Assembly (NCBI RefSeq): GCF_017591425.1
Contig: NW_024465746.1
Coordinates: 1,922,001 to 1,986,000, forward strand
DNA length: 64,000 bases
DNA from: Ochotona curzoniae
Taxonomy: Eukaryota; Chordata; Mammalia; Lagomorpha; Ochotonidae
Reading direction: 5' to 3'
Part shown: positions 21,853-32,150 of the stretch, in pieces
How positions within the stretch are numbered: position 1 is the first letter of the stretch
How the letters are laid out: every line of letters starts with the position of its first letter
Position numbers and translations under genes: made by a program
The notes under the pieces: generated by a model
What the model saw: only the letters and a program-made list of their open reading frames with translations
What the model was told of the DNA's origin: nothing
Database searches by the model: none

Positions 21853-22484
21853 CTGCACAGAAAACACAGCAGTCAGCACTCCGGCCAAGGACACACGCTC
21901 AGCAGGCGGGATGCAGCCCACACCCTTCCACCGCATCGTCCCAGGACACTTCCTGTGTCACCTGTTTCGATTCCCAATTAAACAAAAATTAAACTTACAA
22001 AAATAGGTTTACATAGCTTCATGAATAGTTCATTACATTAGCTAACATGGCGTATTTGACAATTCACACAGAAATCATTAATGCTAGTTCTATATTGCAT
22101 TCAGTGCATTCACAGTTTGTCAAAGACTGTTGTATTTTGTACTGCAGTTACACTGAAAGAAAGGAGCCTTCATTCAATCAAGCCCAATTACACAGATAAT
22201 AGTTTGGCTACAGCAGATGCTGCAAGGGACAAGCTTAGAGTTCAAAATCAATCTGCTTCTTTTCCTGTTGAGACAGTGGGGCACACAGTGCAGAGGTGTG
22301 ACACCTAACCATGGGCGTCCATCAAAGGAACACATCAGGGCATTCCGGTGTGTGAACATCAGAGAGTGCTCAAACTAAACTTCGGCAAAACCAGAAAACG
22401 TCAGGGTCACCATTGCACATGTGGCCCACCATGGACCAAAATCCAATTATTTGGTGCCATGTCTTGTTTAAAAATTATTCAGTT
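21853..22484. other. Start of intron 1, nothing recognised
   Basis: This is unique intronic sequence upstream of exon 2 up to the first intron 1 SINE. No coding or repeat match is supportable. Confidence 0.4.
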
Positions 22485-22860
22485 TTTAAAAAATATTTAT
22501 TTTTATCTGAAAGGCAGATTTCACAGACAGAAGGAAAGAGAGAGCGAGAGAGAGAGAGAGAGAAAAGATCTTCTATCCACTGGTTCATTCCCCATGCGGC
22601 TGCAACAGCCAGAGCTGAGCCAACCCGAAGCCCGAAGCCAGGAATTCCCCGGGTCTCCAACTGGGTGTCACGATCCGAGGATCTGGCCTTTCTCCTCCAC
22701 CTTCCAGACCACAAGCAGAGAGCTGGACGGGAAGGAGAGCAGCCAGGGCACAAACCAGTGCCCACACAGCAGCTTGGGGAGAGAACCAACGGATGGAAGA
22801 TCTTTCTCTCTGTACCTGTTTCTTCCTGTGTATCTGCCTTTCCAATAAAAAAGCAAGCAA
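22485..22860 (-). repeat. Fold-back CSINE: minus copy joined to a plus 3' end, intron 1
   Basis: The minus part spans 22485-22766 (AAAATATTTATTTTTATCTG, an expanded GAGA run at 22538-22562, to GTGCCCACACAGCAG). It joins a plus-strand 3' end at 22767-22860 (TTGGGGAGAGAACCAACGG to TTCCAATAAAAAAGC). The outer arms are complementary over about 80 bases. It has the same layout as 6010-6437. Confidence 0.72.
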
Positions 22861-23013
22861 GCAAAACTGTGCTCGGGAAAGTATTCAGCAGAGCGCTGTA
22901 GAAGAAAATAAAGGAATCTAAGTGGCTCTCAGTGGAAAATAAATTTTAACCTAAAAACCGATCAGCTTTAGCTAAACAATGGAGAAAGCTAAACCCACAA
23001 TTCCTTTTTTGAA

Positions 23014-23347
23014 TTTTTTTTTTTAAAGATTTATTTTTATTATTTTTTCATTGGAAAGGCGGATATACAGAGAGGACAGACAGAGAGGAAGATCTTCCGT
23101 CCGATGATTCACTCCCCAAGTGAGCGCAACGGGCCGATGCTATGCCGATCTGAAGCCAGGAGCCTCTTCCGGGTCTCCCACGTGGGTGCAGGGTCCCAAA
23201 GCTTTGGGCCGTCCTCGACTGCTTTCCCAGGCCACAGGCAGGGAGCTGGAAGGGAAGCGGGGCTGCCGGGATAGAACCGGTGCCCATATGGGATCCCGGG
23301 CGTGCAAGGTGAGGACCTTTAACCACTTGCGCCACTGCGCCGGGCCC
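23014..23347 (-). repeat. Young CSINE subfamily copy, intron 1
   Basis: The head reads, on its own strand, GGGCCCGGCGCAGTGGCGCAAGTGG. The body has ATCGGCCCGTTGCGC and the tail AATGAAAAAATAATAAAAATAAATCTTT. The features CAAGTGGTTAAAG and CGGCCCGTTG define a subfamily shared with 41069 and 46337. An imperfect target-site repeat (CCTTTTTTTGAA-type) flanks it. Confidence 0.88.
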
Positions 23348-23603
23348 CCTTTTTTTGAAATTTTTTAAAGTTTATGTATTTATTTTCACCTGAAAGGGAG
23401 ATGGGGAGGGGGTCATGAATGAATGAATAAGAGATCCTCCACCTACAGTCTGGCCTCACTTAATACCACAACCACCGAAGGCTATCTGCCAGCTCCCGTA
23501 CTAGACTCTCGCAGGTCACCTAGTGACAGGTACCCAAACACTGCAGCCATCACTCACTGCCTCCCAGGGTGCACCAGAGGAAGTTGGATCAAAAAACAGA
23601 AGA

Positions 23604-23940
23604 AGGCCCGGTGCCATGGCCTAGCGGCTAAAGTCCTCGCCTTGAATGCACCAGGATCCCATATGGGTGCTGGTTCTAATCCCAGCAACTCCACTTCCCA
23701 TCCAGCTCCCTGCTTGTGGCCTGGGAAAGCAGTCAAGGACGGCCCAAAGCCTTGGGACCTGCACCCATGTGGGAGACCTGGAAGAAGTTCCTGGCTCCTG
23801 GCTTCGGATCGGCATAGCATCGGCTGTTGCGCTCACTTGGGGAGTGAATCATCGGATGGAAGATCTTCCTCTCTGTCTCTCCTCCTCTCTGTATATCTGA
23901 CTTTCCAATAAATAAATAAATCTTAAAAAAAAAAAAAACA
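23604..23940 (+). repeat. CSINE copy with target-site duplication, intron 1
   Basis: The head GGCCCGGTGCCATGGCCTAG follows AAAACAGAAGA, and the tail TCTTAAAAAAAAAAAAAACA is followed by AAACAGAAGA again. The pattern shows a recent insertion. It faces the minus copy at 23014-23347 across 256 bases. Confidence 0.9.
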
Positions 23941-23975
23941 AAACAGAAGAGCACGGATTCAAACTACCCTGATGG

Positions 23976-24290
23976 AGGGGCCTGGTACAGTAGCCCAGTG
24001 GCTGGAGTTCTCACCTTGCATGCACTAGGATCCCATATGGGTACCAGTTCATGTCCTGGCAACTCCACTTCCCATCCAGCTCCCTGCTTGTGGTTCGGGA
24101 AAGCAGTCAAGGACGGCCCAATGCTTTGGGACCCTGCACCCATGTGGGAGACCCAGAAGAAGATTCTGACTCCTGGCTTTGGATCAGCTCAGCTCTGGCC
24201 ATTGCGACCACTTGGGAAGTGAACTAGTGGGTGGAAGATCTTCCTGTCTCTAAAAATCTTAAAAACAAATACAAACAAACAAACAAACAG
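23976..24290 (+). repeat. CSINE copy with target-site duplication, intron 1
   Basis: It runs from GGGGCCTGGTACAGTAGCCC to an ACAAACAAACAAACAG tail. AAACTACCCTGATGG (23961-23975) and AAACTACTCTGATGG (24291-24305) flank it, a 15-base duplication with one mismatch. Confidence 0.9.
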
Positions 24291-24424
24291 AAACTACTCT
24301 GATGGGGGCAGAAACTAAGATGGAGGCATCCCAAGCAATGGCTTCACCTACTGTGCCAACCCCATAACACCTACTCCCACAGACAATTTTTTGTTTGCTT
24401 TCTTTTTCTCTCTTAAACTGATCT

Positions 24425-24545
24425 ACCAATTTTAAAGTTGATCTGACAGAGAGGGAGGAGGGGAGGAAGAGAGATCCTTCATCTGCTCGTTCGCTATCCA
24501 AATGACCACAATGGCTGGGGCTGGGCCAGGCTGAAGCCAACCAAG
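24425..24545 (-). repeat. CSINE 3' fragment, intron 1
   Basis: It matches the reversed 3' part only (CTGACAGAGAGGGAGG, GATCCTTCATCTGCTCG, GGCTGAAGCC) and stops at 24545, where L1-type sequence begins. The junction suggests the L1 or a deletion removed its head. Confidence 0.6.
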
Positions 24546-25627
24546 ACCAGAACTGACGTTATGATGTGGAATGTGGTACTTGGCTCGGACAGGTTCAAAA
24601 AGATGGAGGAGCGTTCACCGAGGTAAAGCAGAGAGGGTGCAGCCCCAGGAGCTAGGAGAGGACAGGCTGCTGGGCGAGGGACACCTGTGGCCTGTGGACT
24701 CAGGGAAGCAGTGGAGATGGCAGAGCAGTCTGCAGTGCTCAGATACCCCTAGGGTGATCGGAGCTCTGCCAGCAGCCAGGTGGGAAGGGCAGTTCACTGG
24801 GAACACAGGAGGTGAGCACAGCCACCTGCCCGCCCTGCTGGTTTGTTTGATTCAACCAGGAGAGGACACGGAGCAGTAGATCCCAAACAAGTGGTGCAGG
24901 AACAGGGTGGATTTCCCAGCAGACCCCACAGTGCCACATCGGATGCCAGTTAGTGCATGAGGAAAAGGCTGTGGGACTAAAGGAACAGTGAGCTGCGCGT
25001 GCACTAAGCCATGAGAGAATTTGCTTCCGGCTCAGCACATTGCACTGGTCCCACAGGGAAAATAGTACCCACTTGGTGTCCTACAGGTTTCATCCAGAAC
25101 AGGTCTGGGTGGGCCCAAGACCTAACAGCCGCAGCTTCCAGCAAGACCACTGACAATGCTGTTGTTTAGGATAGTTGGTGTCTCCCTAACCCCAATACTG
25201 CTTGGCCTGGGAGTGGGAGAAGGCTCAGCAGGCAAAGGTTCAGCCTCAGCACGGGATCACGGGGTTGGGAAGTGGTGAGCTGGGAGCTTGGGCTGTGGAG
25301 ACTGCGGTGGAAGCCTAGCACAGGAGCCTGGGACGGAAACTCACTGGACGGAGTGGCATGAGCAACTGCAGTGAAGAACTGGATACTGAATAGGATCGGT
25401 CAAGTCCAACTGTAGACCTGTGGGCAACACAGCTTGGAAGCCGGCCCTACGGGCAAGAGTCCACCAATCAGAGTTGCAATAGTGAACAACAAGACACAGA
25501 GGCACAATGAATATTACTGATGCCGCCCCGGAAAATGAGCAAAAGCCTTTGTCAACCGCAGAGTTAGCTAAAGAACACACTGAAAAACTGGGGAATAAAG
25601 AATTTTAAAAACTTGAAATTTGCTATA
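24546..25627 (+). mobile_element. LINE-1 5' UTR and ORF1 start, plus strand, intron 1
   Basis: ATG at 25507 opens a frame reading MNITDAAPENEQKPLSTAEL and ending at TAA after 33 codons. The sequence before the ATG aligns with that before the ORF1 start of the minus-strand L1 (13543). GACCTGTGG, AATCA-G-GTTGCA and GGCACAATGAAT recur in the same order. The L1 is cut off soon after the ORF1 start (25627), so only its 5' end remains. The GC-rich 24546-25300 part I assign to the 5' UTR by position only. Confidence 0.55.
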
Positions 25628-25637
25628 AAGCTTCTTC

Positions 25638-26058
25638 TTTTTTAAGAAAAGATTTATTTCTTTTTTTTTTTTTTTGGAAAGGCAGATATACAGAGAGAAG
25701 GAGATAACAGAGAGAAAGATCTTCAGGGGCCCGGCACAGTGGCCTAGCTGCTAAAAGTCCTCATCTTGCACGTGCCAGGATCCCATATGGGCAACGGTTC
25801 TAATCCCGGCAGCTCCATTTCCCATCCAGCTCCCGGCTTGTGGCCTGGGAAAGCAGTCAAGGATGGCCCAAAGCCTTGGGACCCTGCACCCCCGTGGGAA
25901 ACCTGGAAGAGTCTCCTAGCTCCTGGCTTCGGATTGGCTCAGCTCCAGCTGTTGCGGCTGCTTGGGGAGTAAATCATCAGACGGAAGATCTTCCTCCCTG
26001 TCTCTCCTCCTCTCTCTAAATATATCTGACTTTGTAATAAAAATAAATAAATCTTTAA
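25638..26058 (+). repeat. Plus CSINE next to a minus CSINE 3' fragment, intron 1
   Basis: A minus 3' fragment at 25638-25725 (AAGATTTATTTC, poly-T, CAGATATACAGAGAG, AAAGATCTTC) is followed at 25726 by the head GGGGCCCGGCACAGTGGCC of a complete plus copy. That copy ends in AATAAATAAATCTTTAAC at 26058. The rest of the minus copy is not seen further on, so a deletion or a fold-back event joined them. Confidence 0.8.
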
Positions 26059-26059
26059 C

Positions 26060-26790
26060 ATATATGTGTATGAAATGTGTAAAACAAAGAATATTAATAA
26101 CACTGTCTAAACTCTGTAAGTGCCCTAATTTTTTTTAGTCTTGCACTTTGTATGGTTTGTACTCAATATGCATTACTGCTTGTAAACAATGAGAAGCACT
26201 GACAACACTCGGAGCCTCCATCAGGGCCGGGTGGGGGACGCCCACCTGAGGGCTCCATAAGGCACATGAGACCATTTCACTGGCCCTGCCAAGGCAACCT
26301 GCTGGCAGGGCTCAAAATTCAGCAACCTAAATGTATGGCAGGCTAACGCGGCACTAAAACATCCGAACAGCTATCTGCAGAGAGCCCGCCCCACTCAGGC
26401 ACTCAAGGATCAATAAGCATCACTAGAATCCTGCAGGCAGAAACCCGAGCTCCGATGGGAGAAAGCCACTGAGGAGGCCAGCCTGGCCTAGTCAGCAGGA
26501 AGCTGGCCTCACACTCTTGGGCACCACTGCATTTAACACACCTTTGTCCTGCCATTCCCTGCAGCCTAGCCTCCCTCCCAGCACCTTCCCAACCGATGCA
26601 TGGCCACCCTCCAACAGGAACCTGACACATGGGAGGAATGGAAACATTCTGAATTTGGGTTGAGGAAATGCAAAAACCTGTACATTCAGTAAAACAACAA
26701 CAACAACAAAAGATTAAATTATGCACCTAGGAAAGTGGGTGAATCTTATGAAACTGTTTAAAAGAGAACAAAATGTCAAGCAGCACCAGC
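26060..26790. other. Intron 1 interval without recognised features
   Basis: This is unique-looking sequence between a SINE and the 22-bp array. A short (CAA)n run lies at 26694-26708. No reading frame of note has a recognised product. Confidence 0.4.
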
Positions 26791-26809
26791 TACGGTTAGT
26801 CCAGAGCGG

Positions 26810-27510
26810 CCGAGAACAGTCCAGAGTGGCCTAGAGAGCAGTGCAGAGCGGCCCGGGGAGCAGTGCAGAGCGGCCTGGGGAGCAGCGCAGGGTGGCCCAG
26901 AGAGCAGTGCAGGGCGCCCAAGGAGCAGTGCAGAGCGGCCCAGGGAGCAGTGCAGAGCGGCCCAGGGAGCAGTGCAGAGCAGCCCGGACAGCAGTGCAGA
27001 GCAGCCGGGAGAGCAGTCCAGGGCGGCCCAGGGAGCAGGCCAGGGCACCCGGGGAACAGTGCAGAGCGGCCCAGGGAGCAGTGCAGAGCAGCCCGGGGAG
27101 CAGGCCAGGGCACCCGGGAAACAGTGCAGAGCGGCCCGGGGAGCAGTGCAGAACGGCCCAGGGAGCAGGCCAGGGCAGCCCAGGGAGCAGGCCAGAGCAG
27201 GCCAGAGCAGCCCGGACAGCAGTGCAGAGCAGCCCAGGGAGCAGTCCAGGACAGTCCAGGGAATAGTGCAGAGCAGCCCGGAGAGCAGTCCAGGGCGGCC
27301 CGGAGAGCAGTGCAGAGCTGCCTGGAGAGCAGTGCAGAGCTGCCCGGGGAGCAGGACAGAGCAGCCCAGGGAGCAGTGCAGAGCGGCCAGGGGAGCAGTC
27401 CAGGGCGGCCCGGGGAGCAGTCCAGGGCGGCTTGGAGAGCAGGCCAGAGCAGCCCGGGAGCAGGCCAGGGCACCCGGAGAGCAGTGCAGAGCGGCCCGGA
27501 GAGCTGCCCC
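26810..27510. repeat. 22-bp minisatellite, about 32 units, intron 1
   Basis: Units of the form GCAGTGCAGAGCGGCCCAGG-GA repeat with small changes over about 700 bases. Variants include GCAGTCCAGGGCGGCCC and GCAGGCCAGGGCACCC. Neither strand of the unit contains a stop codon in any frame. Long frames of about 140-240 residues therefore appear on both strands, with repeats of SSAEQPGEQ or CSPGRSALL type. I treat these as products of the repeat and not as genes, because all frames are equally open and none has flanking gene signals. Confidence 0.93.
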
Positions 27511-27519
27511 ATGCAGAAG

Positions 27520-27807
27520 CCCTGGACTGCCCTGAACTACCCCTCACCTCACCTCATCTGAGGACCCGGGCATGTGTCTGCCTGGCTTGCTCCACCATGA
27601 GATCCTGCAACCCACAAAAATCTTGGCACTCAATAAACACTCAGACAGTGATAACATGCAAAAAACCTCACCTTGACTTTAGATTCCAATCCAGGAAATA
27701 CAAACTATGTTTAACTCCCTGCATCTTAGGGAACGTTCACATATGTTAACTAACCTTAGTAAAACATGGGAAAATAGTATGTTTTCATGTTTACAAACTG
27801 AGAAGCT
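27520..27807. other. Intron 1 interval, nothing recognised
   Basis: This is ordinary sequence between the 22-bp array and the next SINE. Confidence 0.4.
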
Positions 27808-28097
27808 GGGGCCGGCACAATGGCATCCCACGTGGGCGCTGGTTTGTGTCCCTGCTGCTTTCATCCCCATCCAGCTTCCTGCCTGTGGCCTGGGAAAGTA
27901 GCAGAAGATGGCCCAAAGCCTTGGGAGCCTGCACGTGTGGGAGGCCTGGAAGAGGCTTCTGGCTCCTGGCTGCAGATGGGCTCAGCTCTGGCTGTTGCAG
28001 CCAGCTGAGGAGTCAGCCTCCAGATGGAAGCTCTTTGTCTCTGTCTCCTCTCTGTAAATTTGCCTTTCAAGTAGAAATGAAAAAAATCTTAAAAGCG
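27808..28097 (+). repeat. CSINE copy with short deletion in the head, intron 1
   Basis: The head GGGGCCGGCACAATGGCATCCCACGTGGGCGC lacks about 40 bases between the A and B boxes, so it could not be transcribed from its own promoter. The body and the tail (TTTCAAGTAGAAATGAAAAAAATC) are present. Confidence 0.8.
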
Positions 28098-28658
28098 AAC
28101 AAAAACCTGAGAAGCGGAGTCAGTGAGCTATGTAATTTACCCTAACTCACACAGCACGTACAGAGGTAAGATTGGACCTGTCTGAAAACACACGCTCTTT
28201 CTTCCTCTGCTCTTCATGCACACAGAGAAGGGAACAACTCCACGCCCGAGGAACAGCCTGGCTGGGACACTGGGCAGGGACACGGGACTTACCAGAAGGG
28301 AAGGACCGGTTTGACCAGTCAGGCGAGGACGCCCTGGAGGTGACACTAACAGCGAGGGGGGCTCAGCCAACCGCACAGGGTCATTACCCAGTGTTGGCAG
28401 GAGCTAAGACAGAAGGGCAGGGACACCAGCAGCAAATGGGAAACTTTAAAAAAAAAAGATTTACTTATTTGAAATGCAGAGTTAGATCAGTTTCCTACAT
28501 GCTTGTATCTAAAATACCAGCTTCTGATCATTTGTTAGAGCATGTGTATCCTACTTACATCTTCTAGTTCACTATCATTTTTTACATATGAGACTAATGA
28601 AGACAAGAAGAAAGTACTTAAAGAATTATCTTGTAAATACTACTCTACAAAAATACTT

Positions 28659-28985
28659 GGGGCCCGGTGCTGTAGCCCAGTGGCTAAAGTCCTCGCCTTG
28701 CATGTGCCGAGATCCCATATGGGCGCCAGTTCATATCCTGGCAGCTCCACTTCCCTTCCAGCTCCCTGCTCTTGGCCTTGGAAAACATTTGAGGATGGCC
28801 CAAAGCCTTAGGACCCTGCGCTCGTGTGGGAGACCCAGAAGAAGCTTCTGGCCCCTGACTTCAGATCAGCTCAGCTCCGGCCATTGCAGCTGCTTGGGGA
28901 GTGAAGTAGTAGATGGAAGATCTCTCGCTCTCCTTCTCTCTGTACATATGATTTCCCAATAAAGATAAATAAGTATTTAAAAATA
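28659..28985 (+). repeat. CSINE copy, full length, intron 1
   Basis: It runs from GGGGCCCGGTGCTGTAGCCC, through GATCCCATATGGGCGCCAG, to CCCAATAAAGATAAATAAG. A short diverged 3' scrap of another copy lies before it at 28447-28490. Confidence 0.85.
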
Positions 28986-28989
28986 TAGA

Positions 28990-29528
28990 TCTGACGATGG
29001 ACTACAAGTTTAGTCCCCCCCCCCAAATTCCTGCGCTGATACTTGGTCCTTGTGGTGGAAGCACTGGGAGAGGTGACCAGGCCCTTGTGCGTGGATCAGA
29101 GCCTCAGCATGGTGAGGGCACAGCCGCCCCTCCCAGCGGGCAGAGCTGCCACCTGTGAATCCCAGGTCTCATCAGGTCTGCCAGCGAAGTGGGGAGCTTC
29201 TGTCGCTGCTGCTCTGACTAGAACAACCTGCTTTGCCTGGACCTGGGCACAGAGGAGCCAAGGGAGGCGTCCACACGGCAGTGAGCGTCTGAACGCAGGG
29301 TGGTTTACTGAGCAGGCAAGGACAGGATGCTTGCTTGGGACATACTGTCTGACACTGGGGAACGACAGCACACGGCAAACTTCACTGACAAGGCAGCGGA
29401 AGCGTCCCATGATCTGCGGTAAACTTAACTATCCAAAGCAGACAGAAGCAAGCCAAAAAAGCCCCCAGACTGGAAATTTCTTTGAGGTGAGAAGAGATCT
29501 TTTGTCAATTGTTTAAAACTTGAACAAA
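28990..29528. other. Intron 1 interval, nothing recognised
   Basis: This is moderately GC-rich sequence. The open frame at 29043-29516 (157 codons, plus) has no recognisable motif and no sign of splice or promoter context, so I do not call a gene. Confidence 0.4.
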
Positions 29529-29868
29529 GGGCCCAGTGTGGTAGCCTAGGAGCTGGATCCTCGCCTTGCAACCACCAGGATCCCATATGTGTGCCGGTTT
29601 GTGTCCCAGCTGCCTCATTTTAAAACCTGCTCCCTGCTCATGGCCTGGGAGAAAAGTTTTTTTTTAATAAAAAAAAAGCCTTGGGACCTTACACCTGCTT
29701 GAGAGGTCCGGAGGAGGCTCCTGGCTCCTGGCTTGGAATTGGCTCAGCTCTGGCCACTGCGGCCACTTGGGGAGTGAATCAGTGGACAGAAGATCTTTCT
29801 CTCTGTCACTCCTTCTCTCCGTGGGTCTGACTTGCCAACAAAAATAAATAACTCTCAAAAAAAAGCAA
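29529..29868 (+). repeat. CSINE copy with an internal T/A-rich insert, intron 1
   Basis: The head GGGCCCAGTGTGGTAGCCTAG and the tail CAAAAATAAATAACTC bound it. Where others read GGAAAGCAGTCAAGGATGGCCCAAAG, this one has GAGAAAAGTTTTTTTTTAATAAAAAAAAAGCC (29651-29682). This looks like a small insertion or a scarred deletion of the central block. Confidence 0.82.
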
Positions 29869-30520
29869 GCCTGAATAAAGAATACCTTCCCCTAGTCCTC
29901 CTGGTAAACAGAACAGTCAGAGGTGAGGTGGCCAGCCACGGGGCTGGGAACTCCTGCAGGAGCTAAGTCCCGAGGTGTTTTCTGTGGAACATCACAGACC
30001 TGAAGCTAAAGAAGCTGGACACTCAGGGACACCAAAGGGCACAGACAGAAAACCAAAAAGAAGCCTACAGTCATCATGACCAGGTACCACTGCAGTACGA
30101 ACAGGTTGGTGGAATAAAACAAAAAATCCAGAAGGGAACTCAAATGCGTACAGCTAATTGGTTTGCAACACAGGTTCCGAGGGAACTGCAGAGGGGAAAT
30201 GAAAGTCTTCAAAAAAAAGGTCCTGATAAGCACATAAGAACAAACATGAAGCTCAGCTCACTGCGTCACGCAGGCAGCGAATGCCTAGGCCACAGGCTAG
30301 GACTGACAGGTTCCAAGCCAGCTTCTAAGCACAAGGCACTGAGCCCAGCACCTGACACACGAGCTAAGCTGTCACCAAGGCTGGGGCCCCTGCCAGCCGT
30401 GCAGAAGACCTGAGCTCCACGCATCTGCCTGATCCAACCTGGGCCATGCAACCACCCACGGAGTGAACCAGCAGAGGGAAGACAGAAGCTTTTGTTTTTG
30501 TTTTTTTCTGTCTGTTTTGA

Positions 30521-30853
30521 AGATTTTTTTCCCCCCGTTGGAAACTCAGATTTATAGAGAGAAGGAGATACAGAGAGAAATATCTTCCCCACACTGGTTC
30601 ACTCCTCAAATCTGAATCTGAATCTAGAGCTGAGCTGGGGGCTGAGCCAATCCAAAATAAGGTGCTAAGAGCCTCTTTTTGGTCTCCCAAGCAGATGCAG
30701 GTCCCAAGCCTTTGGGCCATCCTCTACTGCTCCCCAGGCCATAAGAAGGGAGCTGGATCAGAAGTGTAGCAGCAGGGACACAAACTGGTACCATATGGGA
30801 TGCTGGTGCTTGCAGGTGGACAATGAGCCAGTTGAGTTATCACGCTGGCCCTA
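30521..30853 (-). repeat. CSINE copy, intron 1, beside a plus 3' fragment
   Basis: A minus copy runs from GAAGATTTTTTTCCCCCC to TTATCACGCTGGCCCT. A partial plus 3' end lies just before it (30410-30490, ACGGAGTGAACCAGCAGAGG). An AATCTG triplication (30608-30624) lies in the body. Confidence 0.75.
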
Positions 30854-30898
30854 GAAGATCAATCTCTAACTCTCTTGAACTAAAATAATTTTTTTTAA

Positions 30899-31258
30899 AA
30901 GCCAGTGTTGCAACATAGAGGGTAAATCCACTGTCTGTGATGCTGCCCTCTGATATGGGCACTTATTCAAATTCCAGCTGCTCCACTTCTCATTCAACTC
31001 CCTGTTCATGTGCCTCAGATAGCAGAGGATGATCCATGTCTTCTGACCTCTGCACCCACGTGGTAGGCCTAGAGGAAACTCCTGATTCGTGGCTTCAGCT
31101 TCAGCTCAGCCCAGCCTAGCCCAGCCTAGCCCAGCCCAGCCCAGCCCAGCCCAGCCCAGTATGGGCCACTGCAGCCCTTTGGGGAGCAAACCAGTAGACA
31201 GAAGATCTCACTTTCTCTCCCTCGTAATTATGTTTTTCAAATAAGTAAATGAATCTTT
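30899..31258 (+). repeat. CSINE copy with an expanded CCCAG array, intron 1
   Basis: It is an older head type (GCCAGTGTTGCAACATAGAGGG). The AGCTCAGCCCAG segment of the body has expanded into an 11-unit pentamer array at 31105-31160. The tail AAATAAGTAAATGAATC served as the target for the SINE at 31259. Confidence 0.82.
31105..31160. repeat. (CCCAG)n pentanucleotide microsatellite
   Basis: About eleven CCCAG/CCTAG units lie inside a SINE. They grew from a motif that is present once or twice in sister copies. Confidence 0.9.
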
Positions 31259-31590
31259 TTTTTTTTTAAGATTTATTTATGTATTGGAAAGTCAGATATA
31301 CAGAGAGGAGGAGAGACAGAGAGGAAGATCTTCCATCCGATGATTCACTCCCGAAGTGAGCACAATGGCCGATGCTATGCACCGATCCGAAGCCAGGATC
31401 CAGGAGCCTCTTCCGGGTCTCCCACGCGGGTGCAGAGTCCCAAGGCTTTGGGCCGTCCTTGACTGCTTTCCCAGGCCACAAGCAGGGAGCTGGATGGGAA
31501 GTGGAGCTGCCGGGATTAGAACTGGCGCCCATATGGGATCCTGGTGCATTCAAGGCGAGGACTTTAGCCGCTAGGGCATGCCGCCAGGCC
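31259..31590 (-). repeat. CSINE copy nested in the tail of another SINE, intron 1
   Basis: AGTAAATGAATCTTT flanks it at 31244-31258 and 31592-31606. The first copy is the tail of the 30899 SINE, so this insertion is the younger of the two. Near-consensus sequence throughout supports this. Confidence 0.92.
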
Positions 31591-31624
31591 TAGTAAATGA
31601 ATCTTTAAATTTTAAAAACAGTAG

Positions 31625-31932
31625 GATGGGATGACACTGAGGAACAGTAGGTCAAGCCACTGCCTTCAATACCAGCACCCCCATCAGAGGCGCAGTTCTA
31701 GCCGGTCTGCTCTCCCAGCTTCCTAATCCACCTGAGAAGGAAGGCGTCCCAGGTCCCAGGTACCTGACACAATGTGAGAAGCCAGGCCAGAGTTCTCGGC
31801 TCCTGCCTTCAGCCAGGCTCAGATCTAGCTGGGAGCGCATCAGCAGATACAAGACTCTCCGTCTCTGTCTCTTCTATCTTTTCTTTCTCTCCTTTTCTGT
31901 CATTCTACCTTTCAAATAAACAAATCCTTTCT
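31625..31932 (+). repeat. tRNA-derived SINE, older subfamily, intron 1
   Basis: The order of body blocks matches the family (AGGCGCAGTTCTAGCCGG, GAAGCCAGGCCAGAG, GCATCAGCAGATACAAG, tail TTTCAAATAAACAAATCC), but identity is low. It seems to have been hit by the 31259 insertion next to it. Confidence 0.6.
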
Positions 31933-32150
31933 AGGAAAATCTAGCTCTGCAATTTAAAATGATCAAATGTAAGACTTACGAAAAGTGCAAACAAAACCCA
32001 TGTCTAGAATTTTATTTTGAACCCCAACTGTGTTTTTCAAACAGAATATTTCAAATACAAAGAACAGTTATTACAATTAAAGTTGAGATAAATCAAAAGT
32101 TTCATAAAAATAACCTCAAAATGAAAAACGGTTTAAAAATATCCCCTTTT

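Noticed and set aside
23607..23911. Open frames of 80-160 codons within CSINE copies (reading SHMGAGSNPSNS, HPAPCLWPGKAVKDG and similar)
   Set aside because: The same peptides recur in dozens of SINE copies and are repeat-derived.
26796..27561. Overlapping frames of 187-238 codons on both strands within the 22-bp array
   Set aside because: The unit lacks stops in all frames on both strands, so these frames are expected from the repeat. No homology, splice or promoter context supports a protein.
29043..29516. A 157-codon plus-strand frame in intron 1
   Set aside because: It has no motif, no conserved features and no promoter or poly(A) context. Overlapping frames on the other strand are similar.
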